Positions 52,812-61,863 of a stretch of 64,000 nt of DNA are shown piece after piece. The stretch is from positions 620,001 to 684,000 of the forward strand of contig NZ_SRKZ01000001.1 of the NCBI RefSeq assembly GCF_004745865.1, read 5' to 3'. A program made the translations under genes and the position numbers. Source of the stretch: Hymenobacter wooponensis. GTDB taxonomy: Bacteria; Bacteroidota; Bacteroidia; Cytophagales; Hymenobacteraceae. The notes below the pieces were generated by a model. It made no database searches, had not been told where the DNA came from, and saw nothing but the letters and a program-made list of their open reading frames with translations. Every line of letters starts with the position of its first letter. Within the stretch, counting starts at the first letter, position 1.

Positions 52812-52895
52812 GCGTAGGCCAGGGATGGGGTCATGCCAGAAATCGTTTTACGAAACGCAAAGTGGAAGCACGGCCCAGCGCTACCTTTACGGCAC

Positions 52896-53834
52896 ATGAA
52901 AAATGCTGTACGAGTTCACGCCGCTTTGTTTGTGGTAGCCCTGATTTATGCTGCCAACTACAGCATCTCCAAGGATGTGATGCCCCGGTACATGGGCCCA
53001 TTTGGCTTGGTACTGCTGCGGATTGTAGGGGCCACCCTTTTCTTTGGCATCCTGAGCCGGATAGTTGCCCCACAGGACCGTATCATCGGCCGCGCCGATA
53101 ATCTGCGTGCTATTGCCTGTGGCCTCTTGGGTATCGGCCTGAACCAGCTCCTGTTTTTTTCCGGCCTCAACCTTACCTCCCCCATCAATGCCTCTCTCAT
53201 TCAAACAGTGGCTCCTATTGTGACGGTGTTGGCTTCGGTGGTACTGCTGGGCGAACGGCTGACGCTGCCGCGGCTGCTGGGCATAGGCCTAGCGGGCGTG
53301 GGGGCGGCCCTCATTATTTTAGGTCGGGGGCACGGGGCCACCACGCCGGGGCAAGACACCATGCTAGGCAACGTCTTCATCTTGCTTAACGCCACGGCTT
53401 TTGGCGTGTACCTCGTGATTGTGATGCCCCTGATGCGCAAGTACCACCCGTTCACGGTGCTGGCCCGCATTTTTCTGGTAGGGGCTGTACTGGCCGTGCC
53501 CGCTGGCTGGCAGCAGGTGCAACAGCCCGACTATGCCAATTTTCCCCCGAGCATCTGGCTGGCCATTGGCTACATGGTCATTTGTCTTACCATCATGGCT
53601 TACTTGCTCAATAACTGGGCTTTGAAATACGCCTCGCCCTCGTTGCTGGGGGCCTACATTTACCTGCAGCCGGCGCTGGCCGTGCTTATTGCCGTGAGCC
53701 TGGGCAAAGACACGCTCACCCCTGCCAAGGCGCTACAGGCGCTGCTGATTTTTGGTGGGGTATTCTTGGTTAGCCGCAAGCCCAAGGCCCAACCAGTAGC
53801 CTCGGCCGTGCCCTTGGAGTCGGTGCAGGATTAG
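52896..53834 (+). CDS. EamA-family transporter (drug/metabolite superfamily)
   Basis: 312 residues from ATG 52896 (MKNAVRVHAALFVVALIYAANYSISKDVMP). Two EamA repeats with about ten transmembrane helices, e.g. GLVLLRIVGATLFFGIL, INASLIQTVAPIVTVLASVVLLGERLT (the conserved Glu-Arg end of the first repeat) and LGAYIYLQPALAVLIAVSLG. Inner-membrane exporter of small metabolites, substrate unknown. Divergent from rarA. Its TAG stop is followed directly by TGGCCTAG. Confidence 0.93.
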   Translation: MKNAVRVHAALFVVALIYAANYSISKDVMPRYMGPFGLVLLRIVGATLFFGILSRIVAPQDRIIGRADNLRAIACGLLGIGLNQLLFFSGLNLTSPINASLIQTVAPIVTVLASVVLLGERLTLPRLLGIGLAGVGAALIILGRGHGATTPGQDTMLGNVFILLNATAFGVYLVIVMPLMRKYHPFTVLARIFLVGAVLAVPAGWQQVQQPDYANFPPSIWLAIGYMVICLTIMAYLLNNWALKYASPSLLGAYIYLQPALAVLIAVSLGKDTLTPAKALQALLIFGGVFLVSRKPKAQPVASAVPLESVQD

Positions 53835-54036
53835 TGGCCTAGGGGTGCTGGCTAGGCCTGGTCTTGGAGAAAATCAGATAACTGCTTCAGCTTTCCTGCA
53901 ACGCTAGCGGCCTAGCGGTGTCTACACAACACAGTTGAGCCTTGCTGCCGGCCCCGCAACACCCTCGCTCCTTGCGGCTTATTTCAGCTTCGGCCTACAA
54001 ACTGTAATTTCAGCTTTCAAACCCTTCTTTTCCCAC

Positions 54037-56208
54037 ATGCTACAACACGCAGTTCGCCGGCTCGGCATGGTTGCTTTCCTTCTGTTAACGGGAGCTTCCG
54101 CCACGCTGGCACAAGTAGGTCCGGGCACCCAATGGACCAAAGATGGCTACGGCTACATGCGGACGCAGAACGACGAAATCGTGCAGCTCGACGCCCGCGA
54201 CCCCAGCAAGTCCGTCACCCTCATCAGCAAAGAGCAGCTGACGCCCGCCGGGCAGTCGGCGCCCCTGAAAGTGCGGCGCTTTGCCTTCTCCGACAATGGC
54301 CGCCAGGTGCTGCTCAACACCAACACCAAGAAAGTGTGGCGCTACGATACCCGCGGCGACTACTGGGTGTATAATCTCGATGGCAAGAAGCTGACGCAGC
54401 TGGGCAAAGGCCGCCCGGAGTCGTCGTTGATGTTTGCCAAGTTCTCGCCCGACGGCAGCAAGGTGGCCTACGTGAGCGAGCACAACCTGTATGTGGAGAA
54501 CCTGGCCGATAACACCATCACCCCGCTCACCACTGATGGCACCACGGGCCTCATCAACGGCACCTTTGATTGGGTGTACGAAGAGGAGCTGGACTGCCGC
54601 GACGGTTTTCGCTGGAGCCCCGACGGGCAGAAGCTGGCCTACTGGCAGCTTGATGCTACCAAGACCCGCAACTACTTGATGCTGAACACCACCGACGCCC
54701 TCTACCCCTTTACGGTGCCCGTGGAGTACCCCGTAGTAGGCGAAGACCCTAGCCGCTGCCGCGTAGGCGTAGTGCCCGTGGCGGGTGGCGCTACCAAGTG
54801 GATGGAAGTGCCCGGCGACGCCGTGCAGCACTACATTCCGCGCATGGAGTGGGCCGGCAACGACGAGTTGATTCTGCAGCAGCTGAACCGCCGCCAGAAC
54901 GAAAGCAAGCTGATGATGGCTACTGCCTCCAGCGGTGCCGTGCGCCCGCTCTACAGCGAAACCGATAAGGCCTGGATTGACGCCAAAGAAGGTGCCGTGG
55001 GCTGGAACTGGATCAACGGCGGCAAGAGCTTCGTGTGGTCGAGCGAGAAGGATGGCTGGCGCCACCTGTACAACATCGACCGCAAAGGCAAAACCACGCT
55101 GCTGACCAAGGGCGACTACGACGTTATTAGCATCGAGAACATTGATGAGAAGGCCGGCACTATTTACTTCATGGCCTCCCCCACCAATGCCACCCAAAGC
55201 TACCTGTACCAGGTACCCTTGAAGGGCGGCAAAGCCACCCGCGTGACGCCCCAAAGCCTGGCCGGCTCGCACAGCTACGACATCTCACCGAACGGTAAGA
55301 TTGCCCTGCACAACTACTCCAGCAGCACCGTTTTTCCGGTAGCCGACGTAGTTTCCTTACCCGCTCACCAGCGCCTGAACGGCGGCGAAACGCCCGCCCA
55401 GGCCAAGAGCATGAAGCTGCCGAAAGTGGAGTTCTTCCAGGTGAAAACCGCTGATGGCGTGACTCTGGATGGCTGGATGGTGAAGCCCACCAACTTCGAC
55501 CCAGCTAAGAAGTACCCCATCGTGTTCTACGTGTACGGAGAGCCCGCCAGCCAAACCGTGACGGACCGCTTCGGGACTGGCTTCAATCGCCTCTACCAAG
55601 GCAGCATGGCCGATGATGGCTACATCTATGCTTCGCTGGAAAACCGTGGTGCGCCGGCTCCGCGTGGGCGTGAGTTCCGCAAGGCCATCTACCACAATAT
55701 CGGTAGCCTCAACATCCGCGACCAAGCCATGGGCGCCAAGGAGGTGCTCAAAAACAGCTTCGTAGATACCAGCCGCGTGGCGGTATGGGGCTGGAGCGGC
55801 GGGGGGTCTTCTACCCTCAACCTGCTGTTTCAATATCCCCAGATCTACAAAACGGGCATCTCCATTGCCGCCGTTGATAACCAGCTCAACTACGACAACA
55901 TTTACCAGGAGCGCTACATGGGCCTACTGCCCGAAGACAAGCACTATTTCGTAGACAACTCGCCGCTAGCCCACGCCAAAAACCTGCGTGGCAACCTGCT
56001 GCTCATCCACGGCACCGGCGACGACAACGTGCACTACAACAATGCCGAGCAGATGATCAATGAGCTGGTAAAAAACAACAAAACTTTCCAGCTGATGACC
56101 TACCCCAACCGGACCCACGGCATCTCGGAAGGCGAAGGCACTACGCGCCACCTGGCTTCTACTTACACCAAATTCCTCAAAGAAAACTGCCCTCCCGGCG
56201 GCCGCTAG
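54037..56208 (+). CDS. S9 family dipeptidyl peptidase IV
   Basis: 723 residues from ATG 54037 with signal peptide (MLQHAVRRLGMVAFLLLTGASATLAQ). An N-terminal beta-propeller (about 50-470) carries DWVYEEEL, whose glutamates bind the substrate amino terminus. The alpha/beta hydrolase domain has Ser587 (WGWSGGGS), Asp662/663 (GTGDDNVH) and His694 (NRTHGISE). It releases Xaa-Pro dipeptides in the periplasm. Full length; the stop codon TAG starts TAGGCCTA, a near motif match. Confidence 0.95.
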   Translation: MLQHAVRRLGMVAFLLLTGASATLAQVGPGTQWTKDGYGYMRTQNDEIVQLDARDPSKSVTLISKEQLTPAGQSAPLKVRRFAFSDNGRQVLLNTNTKKVWRYDTRGDYWVYNLDGKKLTQLGKGRPESSLMFAKFSPDGSKVAYVSEHNLYVENLADNTITPLTTDGTTGLINGTFDWVYEEELDCRDGFRWSPDGQKLAYWQLDATKTRNYLMLNTTDALYPFTVPVEYPVVGEDPSRCRVGVVPVAGGATKWMEVPGDAVQHYIPRMEWAGNDELILQQLNRRQNESKLMMATASSGAVRPLYSETDKAWIDAKEGAVGWNWINGGKSFVWSSEKDGWRHLYNIDRKGKTTLLTKGDYDVISIENIDEKAGTIYFMASPTNATQSYLYQVPLKGGKATRVTPQSLAGSHSYDISPNGKIALHNYSSSTVFPVADVVSLPAHQRLNGGETPAQAKSMKLPKVEFFQVKTADGVTLDGWMVKPTNFDPAKKYPIVFYVYGEPASQTVTDRFGTGFNRLYQGSMADDGYIYASLENRGAPAPRGREFRKAIYHNIGSLNIRDQAMGAKEVLKNSFVDTSRVAVWGWSGGGSSTLNLLFQYPQIYKTGISIAAVDNQLNYDNIYQERYMGLLPEDKHYFVDNSPLAHAKNLRGNLLLIHGTGDDNVHYNNAEQMINELVKNNKTFQLMTYPNRTHGISEGEGTTRHLASTYTKFLKENCPPGGR

Positions 56209-56235
56209 GCCTATAGTTTCTCCTTGAGCCCAAGA

Positions 56236-56270
56236 GGCCTAGCCGTTGCTAACGGCTAGGCTTTTTTGTG
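56236..56270 (+). terminator. terminator of the DPP-IV gene
   Basis: Stem GCCTAGCCGTT / AACGGCTAGGC followed by TTTTTT. Confidence 0.9.
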
Positions 56271-56283
56271 GCTAAATGTTAGG

Positions 56284-56515
56284 CTGCACAATGTAGAGAC
56301 GCGATACTTCGCGTCTTGGTGTTGAACGATAGCGCATGAGCAACTGGCCTAGAACAATGTAGAGGCGCAATATTTTTGCATCTCATCGTTGAACCGTAGG
56401 TCGGCGGCGCTAACGACACCATGTGAACGACTGGCCTAGAACGATGCCGAGTAAACAACATCAGCAACGCCGAGACGCGAAGTGTCGCGTCTCTACAGCG
56501 TTCTAGGCCAGTTGC
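56284..56515. repeat. cluster of the GAGACGCGA inverted-repeat family
   Basis: Three related units. Unit a (56290-56316) has GTAGAGACGCGATACTTCGC; unit b (56356-56390) is decayed (GTAGAGGCGCAATATTTTTG); unit c (56470-56496) has GAGACGCGAAGTGTCGCGTC. Each is joined to CTGGCCTAGAAC or its inverse, so the octamer TGGCCTAG is part of the repeat unit. The cluster fills the gap before the SDR gene. Confidence 0.75.
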
Positions 56516-57325
56516 TCAATTCCGAAAAGCCTGCTTCAGGATACTCCAGTAGCGCACCGGCAGTAAACGCTCTAGTAGTGCCACGGCTTTGGCATCAGCC
56601 CCGACTAAAATACGGGCCTGCCGCTGCTCTAGGCCTCTTACGATGATTTCACCGGCTTTTTCGGGCGTCATACGCAGCATCTTTTCGTGGCGGCTGCGCT
56701 CCTCCTCTATTTCCTTAGCCGATACGCTGCCCGGCACTCGGGCGCTTTTGGCAATAGCAGTCGCCACTCCGCCTGGGTGCACCACACTCACACCAATAGG
56801 GGTGCCCTCCAGCTCGTGCCGTAGGGCATTGGAGAACCCACGAACGGCAAACTTGCTAGCCGAATACGCCGTTTGGCCGGGCGGCGAAATCAGCCCGTAC
56901 AGGCTAGACATATTCACGATTTGGGCGTTGTCGCTCTGGTGCAGCAGAGGCAAGCAGGCCCGCGTCAGGCGCACCACCGCGTGGAAGTTAATTTCCATCA
57001 GCCAGTCGAAATCAGCTTCGCTTACCTGCTCAAACGTGCCGCCCAGCGCCACGCCGGCGTTGTTGATGAGCACATCCAGCCGCCCGTGCGCTGCGTGCAC
57101 CGCAGCGGGTAACTGGCGGATAGCCTCCCGGTCGGCTACGTCTAGCGGGTGCGTGGTGACTTGCACGCCCAGCAGTTGCGCCTGCTCTGCGGTTTGCAGT
57201 AAGGCTTCCTCGTTGATATCGACTAAGGCCAGATGGCAGCCCCGCCGCGACAGCACCAATGCTATAGCCCGGCCGATACCGCCTCCACTCCCGGTGATGA
57301 GGGCTACCCGGTCTTTCAGCTTCAT
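56516..57325 (-). CDS. short-chain dehydrogenase/reductase
   Basis: 269 residues from ATG 57325 (MKLKDRVALITGSGGGIG). Classical SDR: TGSGGGIGRA nucleotide loop, NNAGVAL, and the catalytic Tyr/Lys in YSASKFAVRG after a Ser in NMSSLYG. The start codon overlaps the stop of the upstream monooxygenase (ATGA), so the two are translationally coupled. It probably oxidises or reduces a carbonyl/alcohol connected to the monooxygenase substrate. A similar monooxygenase plus SDR pairing occurs in mycobacterial mymA-type operons; a shared role is inference. Confidence 0.9.
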   Translation of the reverse strand: MKLKDRVALITGSGGGIGRAIALVLSRRGCHLALVDINEEALLQTAEQAQLLGVQVTTHPLDVADREAIRQLPAAVHAAHGRLDVLINNAGVALGGTFEQVSEADFDWLMEINFHAVVRLTRACLPLLHQSDNAQIVNMSSLYGLISPPGQTAYSASKFAVRGFSNALRHELEGTPIGVSVVHPGGVATAIAKSARVPGSVSAKEIEEERSRHEKMLRMTPEKAGEIIVRGLEQRQARILVGADAKAVALLERLLPVRYWSILKQAFRN

Positions 57326-58809
57326 GGCATCACTCCTTTGGGCCCGAAGCACATGACTCCATCGGCAATGCGACCATAGCGGATAGTTAAAAGGTCTTGC
57401 AGGTAGTTCTGGTACACCTGCCAGGGCCGCCGTGAGCCTTGTTTGGGCAAAATATCCTGGGCACGCTGCACGTAGCCGGAGGTGAAGCTGAGAAAAGGCT
57501 CTGGCTCCACCTGTTCATCTTTGCGCGACACGGCAATGTCAATGTGATGGCGGTCCATGTAGCGCAGCAACCGGCAAACGTACCCCGCGGTAAGGTCGGC
57601 TTTGAGCGTCCAGGAGGCGTTGGTGTAGCCAAATGCCATGGCAAAGTTCGGCACATCACTGAGCATCATGCCCTTGTAGGCCATCGTCTGGTGCGGTTCT
57701 ACCTGACGGCCATCGATGTTTAATTTCATCCCACCTAGGAGCTTAATCTTCAGGCCTGTAGCCAGTACTACTACATCAGCCGGGAGTTCCTGGCCCGACT
57801 TCAGCCGTAGGCCAGTGGCAGTAAAGCCCTCAATTTCATCGGTTACTACGGTAGCCTTTTCTTCCCGCACTGCCTGAAATAAGTCGCCATCGGGCACCAC
57901 ACATACGCGCTGGTCCCAGGGTTTGTAGCTCGGTGTAAAGTGCGTGCCTACATCGTAACTGGGGCCCAGTTGCCGCTGGGCCAGCTGCACAATCTGCTTC
58001 TTGGCTAGCTCTGGTTTGCTGCGCGCTATCCGGTAGAGCACGATGCTTTGCAGCACGTTTTTCCAGCGGGTAGCCCGGTAGGCCAGTCGAGCCGGCAAAT
58101 ACCGCCGCAGCTTGGCCGCAATAGCATCTTCTGAGGGGCGAGCCACAATGTAAGATGGGGTGCGTTGCAGCATGGTTACGTGCGCCGCCGACTGAGCCAT
58201 GGCTGGTACCAGTGTTACGGCCGTAGCGCCGCTGCCTACTACCACTACGCGCTTGCCGGAGTAGTCTAACTCCTCGGGCCAGAACTGAGGCAACGCCACG
58301 GTACCTTGAAACTCCTCCTCACCCGGAAATTCGGGGCGGTGAGCCTCTTCATAGCTGTAGTAGCCGCTGCACACATACAGAAAGCGCGCCCGCAAGGTCC
58401 GAGAGCTACCCGTAGGCCGGTGCTTTGCCTCCACCGTCCAGTACGCCTCCTGGCTCGACCAGGTGGCTCCCACCACCTCATGCCCAAAGCGGATGTGCTG
58501 CAGTATGCCGCTTTCCCGCGCCGTTTCCTCAATGTAGCTTCGGATAGCTGGGCCGTCGGCAATGGCTTTGGGGTTTTTCCAGGGCTTGAAGCCGTAACCC
58601 AACGTGTACATATCAGAGTCGGAGCGGATGCCGGGGTAGCGGAATAAGTCCCACGTACCGCCCACCGCTTCGCGCGCTTCTAAAATTGCGTAACGCTTAC
58701 CAGGGCACCGCTCCTGCAAGGCATAGGCAGCACCAATACCAGACAGTCCAGCGCCAACAATTAATACATCGAGCAACGGCTCTTCAGCAACAGAATGAGA
58801 AGTAGGCAT
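57322..58809 (-). CDS. flavin-containing (Baeyer-Villiger-like) monooxygenase
   Basis: 495 residues from ATG 58809 (MPTSHSVAEEPLLDVLIVGAG). FAD-binding GAGLSGIG (19-26), the second GxGxxG VVVVGSGATAV (188-198) for NADPH, and the EthA/BVMO-type GGTWDLFRYPGIRSDSDMY. The BVMO fingerprint FxGxxxHxxxW reads FQGTVALPQFW, with Leu173 in place of the His. The frame is otherwise normal. Probably oxidises a ketone or heteroatom compound; coupled with the SDR below. Confidence 0.9.
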   Translation of the reverse strand: MPTSHSVAEEPLLDVLIVGAGLSGIGAAYALQERCPGKRYAILEAREAVGGTWDLFRYPGIRSDSDMYTLGYGFKPWKNPKAIADGPAIRSYIEETARESGILQHIRFGHEVVGATWSSQEAYWTVEAKHRPTGSSRTLRARFLYVCSGYYSYEEAHRPEFPGEEEFQGTVALPQFWPEELDYSGKRVVVVGSGATAVTLVPAMAQSAAHVTMLQRTPSYIVARPSEDAIAAKLRRYLPARLAYRATRWKNVLQSIVLYRIARSKPELAKKQIVQLAQRQLGPSYDVGTHFTPSYKPWDQRVCVVPDGDLFQAVREEKATVVTDEIEGFTATGLRLKSGQELPADVVVLATGLKIKLLGGMKLNIDGRQVEPHQTMAYKGMMLSDVPNFAMAFGYTNASWTLKADLTAGYVCRLLRYMDRHHIDIAVSRKDEQVEPEPFLSFTSGYVQRAQDILPKQGSRRPWQVYQNYLQDLLTIRYGRIADGVMCFGPKGVMP

Positions 58810-58990
58810 ATAGTAAAATAGAGCACAGGTGGGAATGACCATATGAACACTCCTCCCCCGAAAAAATATCCTACTTAGGCTTATTTCACACTTCCCTATT
58901 TCACCGGTTGGTGGCAAATAGAATACTGGAGATTACACTCAAACAATGCGCGGCAATAGCGCTATAACTAGGCCACTTCTCTTCTAAAAC

Positions 58991-59185
58991 TTACTCCGAC
59001 TTATCCAAACGGCTGGCAAACTTCCAGACCATCATAATGCCGGCCACGGCTTGAATCGCTAGGCCTAGAATAACTACTATGTCGGCGCCCGCCATGTGGT
59101 TGGATTTAAGGATCCCTGCCAGCAACACAATGCCCATACCAGCCAGCAGCACGATAAAGAGAGTACGATAGGTAATAGAAGCCAT
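58991..59185 (-). CDS. small two-helix membrane protein
   Basis: 64 residues (MASITYRTLFIVLLAGMGIVLLAGILKSN...). Two transmembrane helices (about 6-26 and 34-54) with a charged C-terminal tail, KFASRLDKSE. Inner membrane. It resembles small conserved Bacteroidota membrane proteins of unknown role. Followed by CTAGGCCAC near 58972. Confidence 0.65.
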   Translation of the reverse strand: MASITYRTLFIVLLAGMGIVLLAGILKSNHMAGADIVVILGLAIQAVAGIMMVWKFASRLDKSE

Positions 59186-59264
59186 TAGAAAGAGAGGATT
59201 ATAGAGGGCGGAGACTAGCAGAATTCATGGCTAAGCCAAGACTGAAAGCGTTAGCTCAATAACG

Positions 59265-59302
59265 CAAAAAAGCCCCGTTCGGCTGACCGAACGAGGCTTT
59301 TC
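59265..59302 (-). terminator. bidirectional hairpin terminator
   Basis: Stem AAAAGCCCCGTTCGG / CCGAACGAGGCTTTT (one mismatch) with loop CTGA, just downstream of lpdA on the minus strand. Confidence 0.85.
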
Positions 59303-59323
59303 TTTTGCCAAGAGTAAGGTGGC

Positions 59324-60718
59324 CTAGAGGTGAATTACCTCGCCATACGCCGCGGCGGCAGCTTCCATAATAGCTTCCGACATGGTGGGGTGCGGGTGCA
59401 CCGACTTGATGATTTCGTGGCCGGTGGTTTCGAGCTTACGCGCAACCACTACCTCGGCAATCATTTCCGTCACGTTGGAACCAATCATGTGGGCGCCCAA
59501 CCACTCGCCGTACTTCTTATCGAAGATCACCTTCACGAAGCCGTCTTTCACGCCGCCGGCAGAAGCTTTGCCCGAGGCCGAGAAGGGGAATTTGCCCACC
59601 AGAATATCGTAGCCTTGTTTCTTGGCTTCTTCTTCGGTGAGGCCTACCGAGGCAATTTCCGGCGAGGCGTAGGTGCAGCCGGGAATGTTCTGGTAGTTGA
59701 GCGGCTCGGGATGGTGGCCGGCAATTTTCTCCACGCAGATGATACCCTCGGCCGAGGCTACGTGAGCCAATGCCGGGCCGGGCACGATGTCGCCGATGGC
59801 GTACACGCCGGGCACGTTGGTCTGGTAGTAGTTGTCCACAATCACGCGGCCTTTTTCCACCTTGATGCCCAGCTCTTCCAAGCCGAGGTTCTCCAGGTTG
59901 GTTACTACGCCAGCTGCTGAAAGCACCACGTCGCAGGCAATTTGCTGGTCGCCTTTAGCGGTTTTGATGGTCACGGTGCAGCCTTCGCCGCTGGTGTCCA
60001 CTTTGGTTACTTCGGCGCTGGTGAGCACGTTCACGCCAATTTTCTTGAAGGATTTCTCCATCTGGCGCGATACTTCCTCGTCCTCCACGGGCACAATGCG
60101 GGGCAGGTACTCTACCACCGTCACCTCAGAGCCCATGGTGCGGTAGAAGTAGGCAAACTCCACGCCGATGGCGCCGGAGCCTACTACTACGAGGCGCTTA
60201 GGCAGCTGGGGCAGCACCATAGCCTGGCGGTAGCCGATGATTTTCTTGCCGTCGATGGGCAGTGCAGGCAGCTCGCGCGAGCGGGCGCCGGTAGCCAGGA
60301 TGATGGACTTCGCCTCTACGGTTTCTTTCGAGCCGTCTTGCTTGGTCACTTCCACCTTGCCGGGCGCCGTCAGCTTGCCGGTGCCGGATACCACGTCGAT
60401 TTTGTTCTTCTTGAACAGGAAGTTGATGCCTTTGCTCATGCCGTCGGCGACGCCGCGGCTGCGCTGGATTACGGCATTAAAGTCGTAGCCCACTCCGTCC
60501 GCCTTCAGACCGTAGTCGCCGGCGTGGTTGAGATATTCGAATACCTGGGCGCTCTTGAGCAGGGCTTTGGTTGGGATACAGCCCCAGTTGAGGCAGATAC
60601 CACCGAGCGACTCGCGCTCTACCACGCCTACTTTCAGACCAAGCTGCGAAGCCCGGATAGCGGCTACGTAGCCGCCGGGGCCGCTGCCGACAACGACCAG
60701 GTCGTATTGCAATGCCAT
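59324..60718 (-). CDS. lpdA: dihydrolipoyl dehydrogenase
   Basis: 464 residues. E3 component that re-oxidises dihydrolipoamide of 2-oxoacid dehydrogenases and the glycine cleavage system, passing electrons to NAD+. FAD site GSGPGGY (11-17), redox disulfide in GGICLNWGCIP (Cys42, Cys47), NAD site VVGSGAIGVEFA, and the C-terminal catalytic His-Glu in SVHPHPTMSEAIMEA. Full length. The stop TAG is part of CTAGGCCACC. Cytoplasmic. Other complex genes are not nearby. Confidence 0.96.
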   Translation of the reverse strand: MALQYDLVVVGSGPGGYVAAIRASQLGLKVGVVERESLGGICLNWGCIPTKALLKSAQVFEYLNHAGDYGLKADGVGYDFNAVIQRSRGVADGMSKGINFLFKKNKIDVVSGTGKLTAPGKVEVTKQDGSKETVEAKSIILATGARSRELPALPIDGKKIIGYRQAMVLPQLPKRLVVVGSGAIGVEFAYFYRTMGSEVTVVEYLPRIVPVEDEEVSRQMEKSFKKIGVNVLTSAEVTKVDTSGEGCTVTIKTAKGDQQIACDVVLSAAGVVTNLENLGLEELGIKVEKGRVIVDNYYQTNVPGVYAIGDIVPGPALAHVASAEGIICVEKIAGHHPEPLNYQNIPGCTYASPEIASVGLTEEEAKKQGYDILVGKFPFSASGKASAGGVKDGFVKVIFDKKYGEWLGAHMIGSNVTEMIAEVVVARKLETTGHEIIKSVHPHPTMSEAIMEAAAAAYGEVIHL

Positions 60719-60785
60719 GTTGTACAGGTTGAAGGTTTGGAAGGGAAAACACCCCGCCGTTCCTAAGGGTTCGGACGCGGTCGGG

Positions 60786-60793
60786 CAAAGATA
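60786..60793 (-). promoter_or_regulatory. -7 promoter box TATCTTTG for lpdA
   Basis: Exact TAnnTTTG on the minus strand, 67 bases before the ATG at 60718. Confidence 0.6.
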
Positions 60794-60954
60794 GGCACGC
60801 TACGCAACTCCACACCTACCCGCCGCTTTCCCTGCTGGCCTAGGGCTATAAAATTATGGCCTACTGTTCAGCCTTCGCCTTGCTCTGCGCGTACAAGGGG
60901 CCGTATGCGGAGGAAAACCAATTTCCCCAGCGCCTTCTCACTCTGCCACTTCCG

Positions 60955-61686
60955 ATGAAATTACCGATACTTCCTCTTTTATCTCTTGCCACTCTCTTGT
61001 TGACAACCGAGTGTGCCCGAACTACCGAAGCGGAACGGCCCACTACCTCTGCGGCCCGCAACATCAACCGCGAAACGGCCATTGCCCGCGCCGCCGATAC
61101 GGCTGGCACTGCCTCCACTATTGTAGCCGCTTCAGTGGCGCCCGCTACTCCCACTGCGGTAGAAGCCGCTGCTCGTAAAACAACTACCGATTATAAAGCC
61201 GAAATCCGGTCAGCAGATGCCATCCTGAAAAGTACGCCCCGCAACTTTGATGCACTCCTGACTCGGGCCAAGGCCAAAAGCCACCTGAAGGACTACGCCG
61301 ATGCTATTACGGATTACAACGCCGCACTGCGCCTGAAGCCTACTAATGCCGAGGCCTACTATAACCGGGGCCTCAACCGCCTCAAACTAAAGCAGTACGC
61401 GCCCTCTGTCTCCGATTTTACCAAAGCCATTAAGTATAACCCCGAAGACAAGGAGGCCTACTTTGGCCGAGGCGCGGCCAAGATGCAGATGTTCAACTTC
61501 AAGAGCGCCATCCCGGACTTCACCAAAGCCCTGGCCCTCGACTCTAACTACGCTGATGCCTATGAATACCGCGGCATCAGCTACTCCTCCATCAATAAGC
61601 CCAACGAGGCCCGCGCCGACCTGGAAAAAGCCGCCCAGCTCAACCCCGATGCCGCCAAGAGCCTGCGCCGCTACGCGGGGAAATAG
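60955..61686 (+). CDS. tetratricopeptide-repeat protein, possible lipoprotein
   Basis: 243 residues from ATG 60955 (MKLPILPLLSLATLLLTTEC, atypical lipobox with Cys20). An Ala/Thr-rich linker (about 21-75) leads to four TPR units from residue 85, e.g. DALLTRAKAKSHLKDYADAITDYNAAL, AEAYYNRGLNRLKLKQYAPSVSDFTKAI and ADAYEYRGISYSSINKPNEARADLEKAA. Likely a protein-protein interaction scaffold in the envelope. The upstream in-frame ATG at 60856 would add 33 residues without family support. Divergent from lpdA. Confidence 0.85.
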   Translation: MKLPILPLLSLATLLLTTECARTTEAERPTTSAARNINRETAIARAADTAGTASTIVAASVAPATPTAVEAAARKTTTDYKAEIRSADAILKSTPRNFDALLTRAKAKSHLKDYADAITDYNAALRLKPTNAEAYYNRGLNRLKLKQYAPSVSDFTKAIKYNPEDKEAYFGRGAAKMQMFNFKSAIPDFTKALALDSNYADAYEYRGISYSSINKPNEARADLEKAAQLNPDAAKSLRRYAGK

Positions 61687-61714
61687 GTGATTTAGCGATT
61701 GAGTATACATCCTC

Positions 61715-61820
61715 GCACGTCATCCTGACGAAGGAAGGATCTTATCACGCGAGAACAACTGGCCTAGACCGGTTTGTTCGACCGTGATAAGATCCTTCGC
61801 TGCACTCAGGATGACGTGCT
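61715..61820. repeat. CCT/AGG inverted-repeat copy
   Basis: GCACGTCATCCTGACG...AGGATCTTATCACG at one end and its inverse (CGTGATAAGATCCTTCG...CAGGATGACGTGC) at the other, 106 bases in all. A TGGCCTAG octamer lies in the loop. Outside it, ATTGAGTATAC (61699-61709) and TACCTCAATTAC resemble the outer flanks of the 51298 copy. Confidence 0.8.
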
Positions 61821-61863
61821 TTTTGCTTCATACCTCAATTACCTCGTCACCACATAACCTCAC

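Noticed and set aside
54085..55272. 395-codon open frame on the minus strand inside the DPP-IV gene
   Set aside because: It is the antisense of a full-length enzyme with all catalytic residues; the amino-acid pattern is typical of a GC-rich reverse shadow.
59942..60766. 274-codon open frame on the plus strand opposite lpdA
   Set aside because: Antisense to a certain lpdA; no family resemblance.
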